Source: an uncultured Pseudoxanthomonas sp.
GTDB lineage: Bacteria; Pseudomonadota; Gammaproteobacteria; Xanthomonadales; Xanthomonadaceae
Direction: 5' to 3'
Assembly: GCF_946886695.1 (NCBI RefSeq)
Contig: NZ_CAMPJD010000061.1
Coordinates: 1-19,297, forward strand
DNA length: 19,297 bases
Of this stretch, positions 17,110-19,297 are shown piece by piece. The position numbers and the translations under genes are program-made. How positions within the stretch are numbered: the stretch's first letter is position 1; each line of letters opens with the position of its first letter. A model generated the notes under the pieces. The model made no database searches. It was not told the origin of the DNA and worked only from the letters and a program-made list of their open reading frames with translations.

Positions 17110-18390
17110 ATGTCCACCCCTCCCGTCAAACCGCTCGCCACGCGCGAACGCCTGTCCGAAGTCCGCTACGAGATCCGGGGCGAACTGGCACGACGAGCCC
17201 GGGAGCTGGAGGCGCAGGGGCAGAAGCTGATCAAGCTCAACATCGGCAATCCGGGCGCGTTCGGCTTCCGTGCGCCGGAACACCTGCAGCGCGCGATCGC
17301 CGACGACATGGGCCGCACCGACCCGTACACGCACCAGCAGGGCCTGCCCTCGGCGCGCGAGGCCATCGCGGCGGCGTACGCCAAGCGCGGCACGCCGGAC
17401 GCGCACCCGGACCGCGTGTTCGTCGGCAACGGCGTGTCGGAACTGATCGACCTGTCGCTGCGTGCGCTGCTGAATCCCGGTGACGAAGTGCTGGTGCCGT
17501 CGCCCGACTACCCGCTGTGGTCGGCGGCCACCATCCTCAACGACGGCCGCCCGGTGTACTACCGCTGCGATCCGGAGAACGACTTCCAGCCCGATCCGAG
17601 CGAGATCGAGCAACTGATCAGTTCACGCACCCGCGCCATCGTGCTGATCAACCCGAACAATCCCACCGGCGCGACCTACCCGCGCGAGCTGCTGGAGCGC
17701 ATCGTCGCCATCGCGGCCAAGCACCGCCTGCTGCTGATGGTCGACGAGATCTACGACCAGGTGCTGTACGACGGCGCGACCTTCGTGCCGGTGGCGCCGC
17801 TCGCGGGCGACGTGCCATGCATCACCTTCAGTGGCCTGAGCAAGGTGCACCGCGCCTGCGGCTGGCGCGTGGGCTGGGGCGTGGTGTCCGGCCACGGCGA
17901 CGTGGTGCGCGACTTCCTGCATGCGATGGACCTGCTCAGCGCGCTGCGCCTGTGCGCCAACGTGCCGGGCCAGTACGCCATCGACGCCGCGGTGAACGGC
18001 CCCGACACCATCAGCGCGCTATGCGCACCCGGCGGCCGCCTGTACGAAACCCGCCGCGCGGTGATCGAAGCCTGCGAGGCCAGCACGCACCTGGACCTGG
18101 TGAATCCGGCCGGTGCGCTCTACGCGTTTCCGGCGGTGGTCGGCGATGCGGCCAAGGGCTTCGACGACCACATGTTCGCGCTGGAACTGATGGAAACCGA
18201 AGGCGTGCTGGTCGTGCCGGGTTCCAGCTTCAACGTGCCCTACCGCCACCACTTCCGCGTCACCCTGCTGCCGGAAGCGGCCACGATGCGCGAAGTCTTC
18301 GCCCGCATCGACCGTGCCCTGTCGCGTCGTGCCGAAGCGGCGACCAAGGTGGTGCCGATCAAGGGCAAGTCGCGGCCGGCGGCGGCGTAA
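17110..18390 (+). CDS. alaA: Alanine aminotransferase AlaA (PLP-dependent class I/II)
   Basis: A 426-residue cytosolic aminotransferase expected to interconvert pyruvate plus glutamate with alanine plus 2-oxoglutarate. It follows E. coli AlaA closely along its length: EVRYEIRG (17-24), KLNIGNPGAFGF (42-53), GNGVSELID (106-114), PSPDYPLWSAA (130-140), NPNNPTGA (181-188), DEIYD (212-216), the PLP-binding FSGLSKVHRACGWR (Lys245) and LRLCANVP downstream of it. The C-terminal tail of about 20 residues, rich in Lys, Arg and Ala, exceeds E. coli AlaA. The start at 17110 gives an N-terminus matching the family; the ribosome binding site is not obvious. The gene stands alone between rsgA (divergent) and a REP pair. 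Confidence 0.93.
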   Translation: MSTPPVKPLATRERLSEVRYEIRGELARRARELEAQGQKLIKLNIGNPGAFGFRAPEHLQRAIADDMGRTDPYTHQQGLPSAREAIAAAYAKRGTPDAHPDRVFVGNGVSELIDLSLRALLNPGDEVLVPSPDYPLWSAATILNDGRPVYYRCDPENDFQPDPSEIEQLISSRTRAIVLINPNNPTGATYPRELLERIVAIAAKHRLLLMVDEIYDQVLYDGATFVPVAPLAGDVPCITFSGLSKVHRACGWRVGWGVVSGHGDVVRDFLHAMDLLSALRLCANVPGQYAIDAAVNGPDTISALCAPGGRLYETRRAVIEACEASTHLDLVNPAGALYAFPAVVGDAAKGFDDHMFALELMETEGVLVVPGSSFNVPYRHHFRVTLLPEAATMREVFARIDRALSRRAEAATKVVPIKGKSRPAAA

Positions 18391-18402
18391 GCGCGTTGCC
18401 CC

Positions 18403-18553
18403 TGTAGGAGCGACGTGAGTCGCGACCGCACGCCGCGACCAGACGTTGGGCTCTGTTCGAGCGCGAGCAGGGCACCGCCGCTGGCGAAGTCTCGGGTGCT
18501 CGACATCTTCCAGGCCGCCCGGATTCACGGTCGCGACTCACGTCGCTCCTACA
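18403..18553. repeat. REP inverted pair (REPIN-like), copy 2
   Basis: Perfect 26-base inverted arms at 18403-18428 and 18528-18553 flank a 99-base spacer. Each arm has the GTAG head and the GCGAC-GTGA-GTCGC palindrome and matches copy 1 at 422-507; the left arms share 28 identical bases. The longer spacer holds no recognisable gene. Together with short flanks it fills the 191-base gap between alaA and the SGNH hydrolase gene. Confidence 0.85.
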
Positions 18554-18581
18554 GTAGATCCGAAGAGCGCATCATTCGCCC

Positions 18582-19229
18582 ATGACCACGATCTCCGCCC
18601 CCCACACCACCGCCCTCACCACCGAGCTGCGCTACCTCGCGCTCGGCGACTCCTACACCATCGGCGAAGCCGTGGACGAAGCCGGTCGCTGGCCAATGCA
18701 GCTGGCGCGCCTGTTGCGGAGGGAAGGCGTGCTGCTCGGCGACCCACGCATCATCGCCACCACCGGCTGGACGACCGACGAACTGGACGCCGCGATCACC
18801 GCCGCCGAGCCGCTGGGGGAGCACGATTTCGTCAGCCTGCTGATTGGCGTCAACAACCAGTACCGCGGCCGCGACGTGGATGAATACCGCACGCAGTTCG
18901 CCGCCCTGCTGTGGCGCGCCATCGGCTTCGCACGCAACCGGCCCGACCGCGTGCTCGTGCTGTCGATCCCCGACTGGGGCGTCACGCCGTTCGCCGCGCA
19001 GTCCGACCGCGATGTCGCGCAGATCGCACGCGAGCTGGATGCCTACAACCTTGCTGCGCGCGAGGTCTGCGCGCAGCGCGGCGTCGCGTTCGTCGACATC
19101 ACGGCCGTCAGCCGCGCGCGCGGCAGCGAAGCGGCGATGGTCGCCGAGGACGGCCTGCATCCTTCGGCCGCGATGTACACCGAATGGACGCGGCTGGCGT
19201 TTCCCGTCGCGCATCACCTGCTGGCCTGA
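18582..19229 (+). CDS. SGNH/GDSL-family hydrolase
   Basis: A 215-residue single-domain serine hydrolase, probably an esterase or lipase-like enzyme. Block I is LALGDSYTIG (19-28) with nucleophile Ser24; block II Gly is in TTGWTTDEL (60-68, Gly62); block III is IGVNNQY (88-94), with oxyanion Asn92; block V is EDGLHPS (189-195) with Asp190 and His193 as the rest of the triad. All four SGNH residues are therefore present. No signal peptide is seen, so it is likely cytosolic, unlike TesA-type periplasmic members. The N-terminal 15 residues are Thr-rich and may be overcalled, but no closer ATG fits. The ribosome binding site is weak. The gene starts 28 bases after the REP pair and is followed at once by a strong hairpin. 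The substrate is unknown. Confidence 0.88.
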   Translation: MTTISAPHTTALTTELRYLALGDSYTIGEAVDEAGRWPMQLARLLRREGVLLGDPRIIATTGWTTDELDAAITAAEPLGEHDFVSLLIGVNNQYRGRDVDEYRTQFAALLWRAIGFARNRPDRVLVLSIPDWGVTPFAAQSDRDVAQIARELDAYNLAAREVCAQRGVAFVDITAVSRARGSEAAMVAEDGLHPSAAMYTEWTRLAFPVAHHLLA

Positions 19230-19231
19230 GC

Positions 19232-19254
19232 CCCTCTCCCACCGGGAGAGGGGT
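19232..19254 (+). terminator. Strong hairpin after the SGNH hydrolase gene
   Basis: CCCCTCTCCC and GGGAGAGGGG form a ten-pair perfect stem with the loop ACC, two bases after the stop codon. The sequence that follows (TTGGGGTGAGGG) lacks a T tract. This stem with its GGTTGGGGTGAGGGT tail is a widespread proteobacterial intergenic repeat, so it may be a repeat that serves as a terminator. Confidence 0.6.
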
Positions 19255-19297
19255 TGGGGTGAGGGTCGGAGCATCGGGCAGTTTCCTGCATCGCCGA

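Noticed and set aside
18582..19229. GVNN instead of GxND in block III of the SGNH hydrolase as a sign of an inactive enzyme
   Set aside because: The functional residue of this block is the asparagine at the third motif position or its neighbour, and an Asn is present; Ser, Gly, Asp and His of the other blocks are intact.

Overview
The window is dense (about two thirds G+C), almost entirely coding, and looks like the chromosome of a gammaproteobacterium of the Xanthomonadaceae/Lysobacteraceae (Pseudoxanthomonas-, Stenotrophomonas- or Lysobacter-like). That assignment is an inference from the gene families, the base composition and two intergenic GTAG-headed REP inverted pairs of the kind known from Stenotrophomonas and relatives. 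No phage, insertion sequence, CRISPR, tRNA or rRNA is visible, and no gap between genes exceeds 200 bases.

Layout. (1) 29-412: a STAS-domain anti-anti-sigma-type protein on the plus strand, then a REP pair and a bidirectional terminator. (2) 566-8762, all on the minus strand, read from right to left: dctA (C4-dicarboxylate symporter), a large TonB-dependent receptor, an exported alpha/beta hydrolase, and maeB (NADP malic enzyme with a phosphotransacetylase-like tail). The first three are tightly packed and probably one operon; maeB follows after 115 bases. (3) 8897-12479, plus strand and divergent from dctA: a hybrid histidine kinase with a DctB-type periplasmic sensor, then an AEC-family permease. 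(4) 12481-14409, minus strand: a NarL/LuxR-type response regulator preceded by a QEGLA-motif (DUF1704, MATCAP-like) putative metallopeptidase. (5) 14513-15715: gltS, sodium/glutamate symporter, followed by a cluster of hairpins. (6) 15883-17016, minus strand: rsgA. (7) 17110-18390: alaA, then a second REP pair. (8) 18582-19229: a small SGNH/GDSL hydrolase followed by a strong hairpin.

How it may work together. The centre of the window (about 566-13122) reads as an organic-acid acquisition module. A DctB-like sensor domain should detect a C4-dicarboxylate in the periplasm; its transmitter belongs to the PAS-kinase-receiver type that usually pairs with ErdR/CrbR-like LuxR regulators, and such a regulator is encoded one gene away. 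DctA would import malate, fumarate or succinate, and MaeB would turn malate into pyruvate. The TonB-dependent receptor and secreted hydrolase between them are not part of the classical Dct system. They suggest uptake of a bulkier conjugate (perhaps an ester) across the outer membrane and its cleavage in the periplasm before DctA transport. This last step is inference from gene order; the substrate cannot be read from the sequence.
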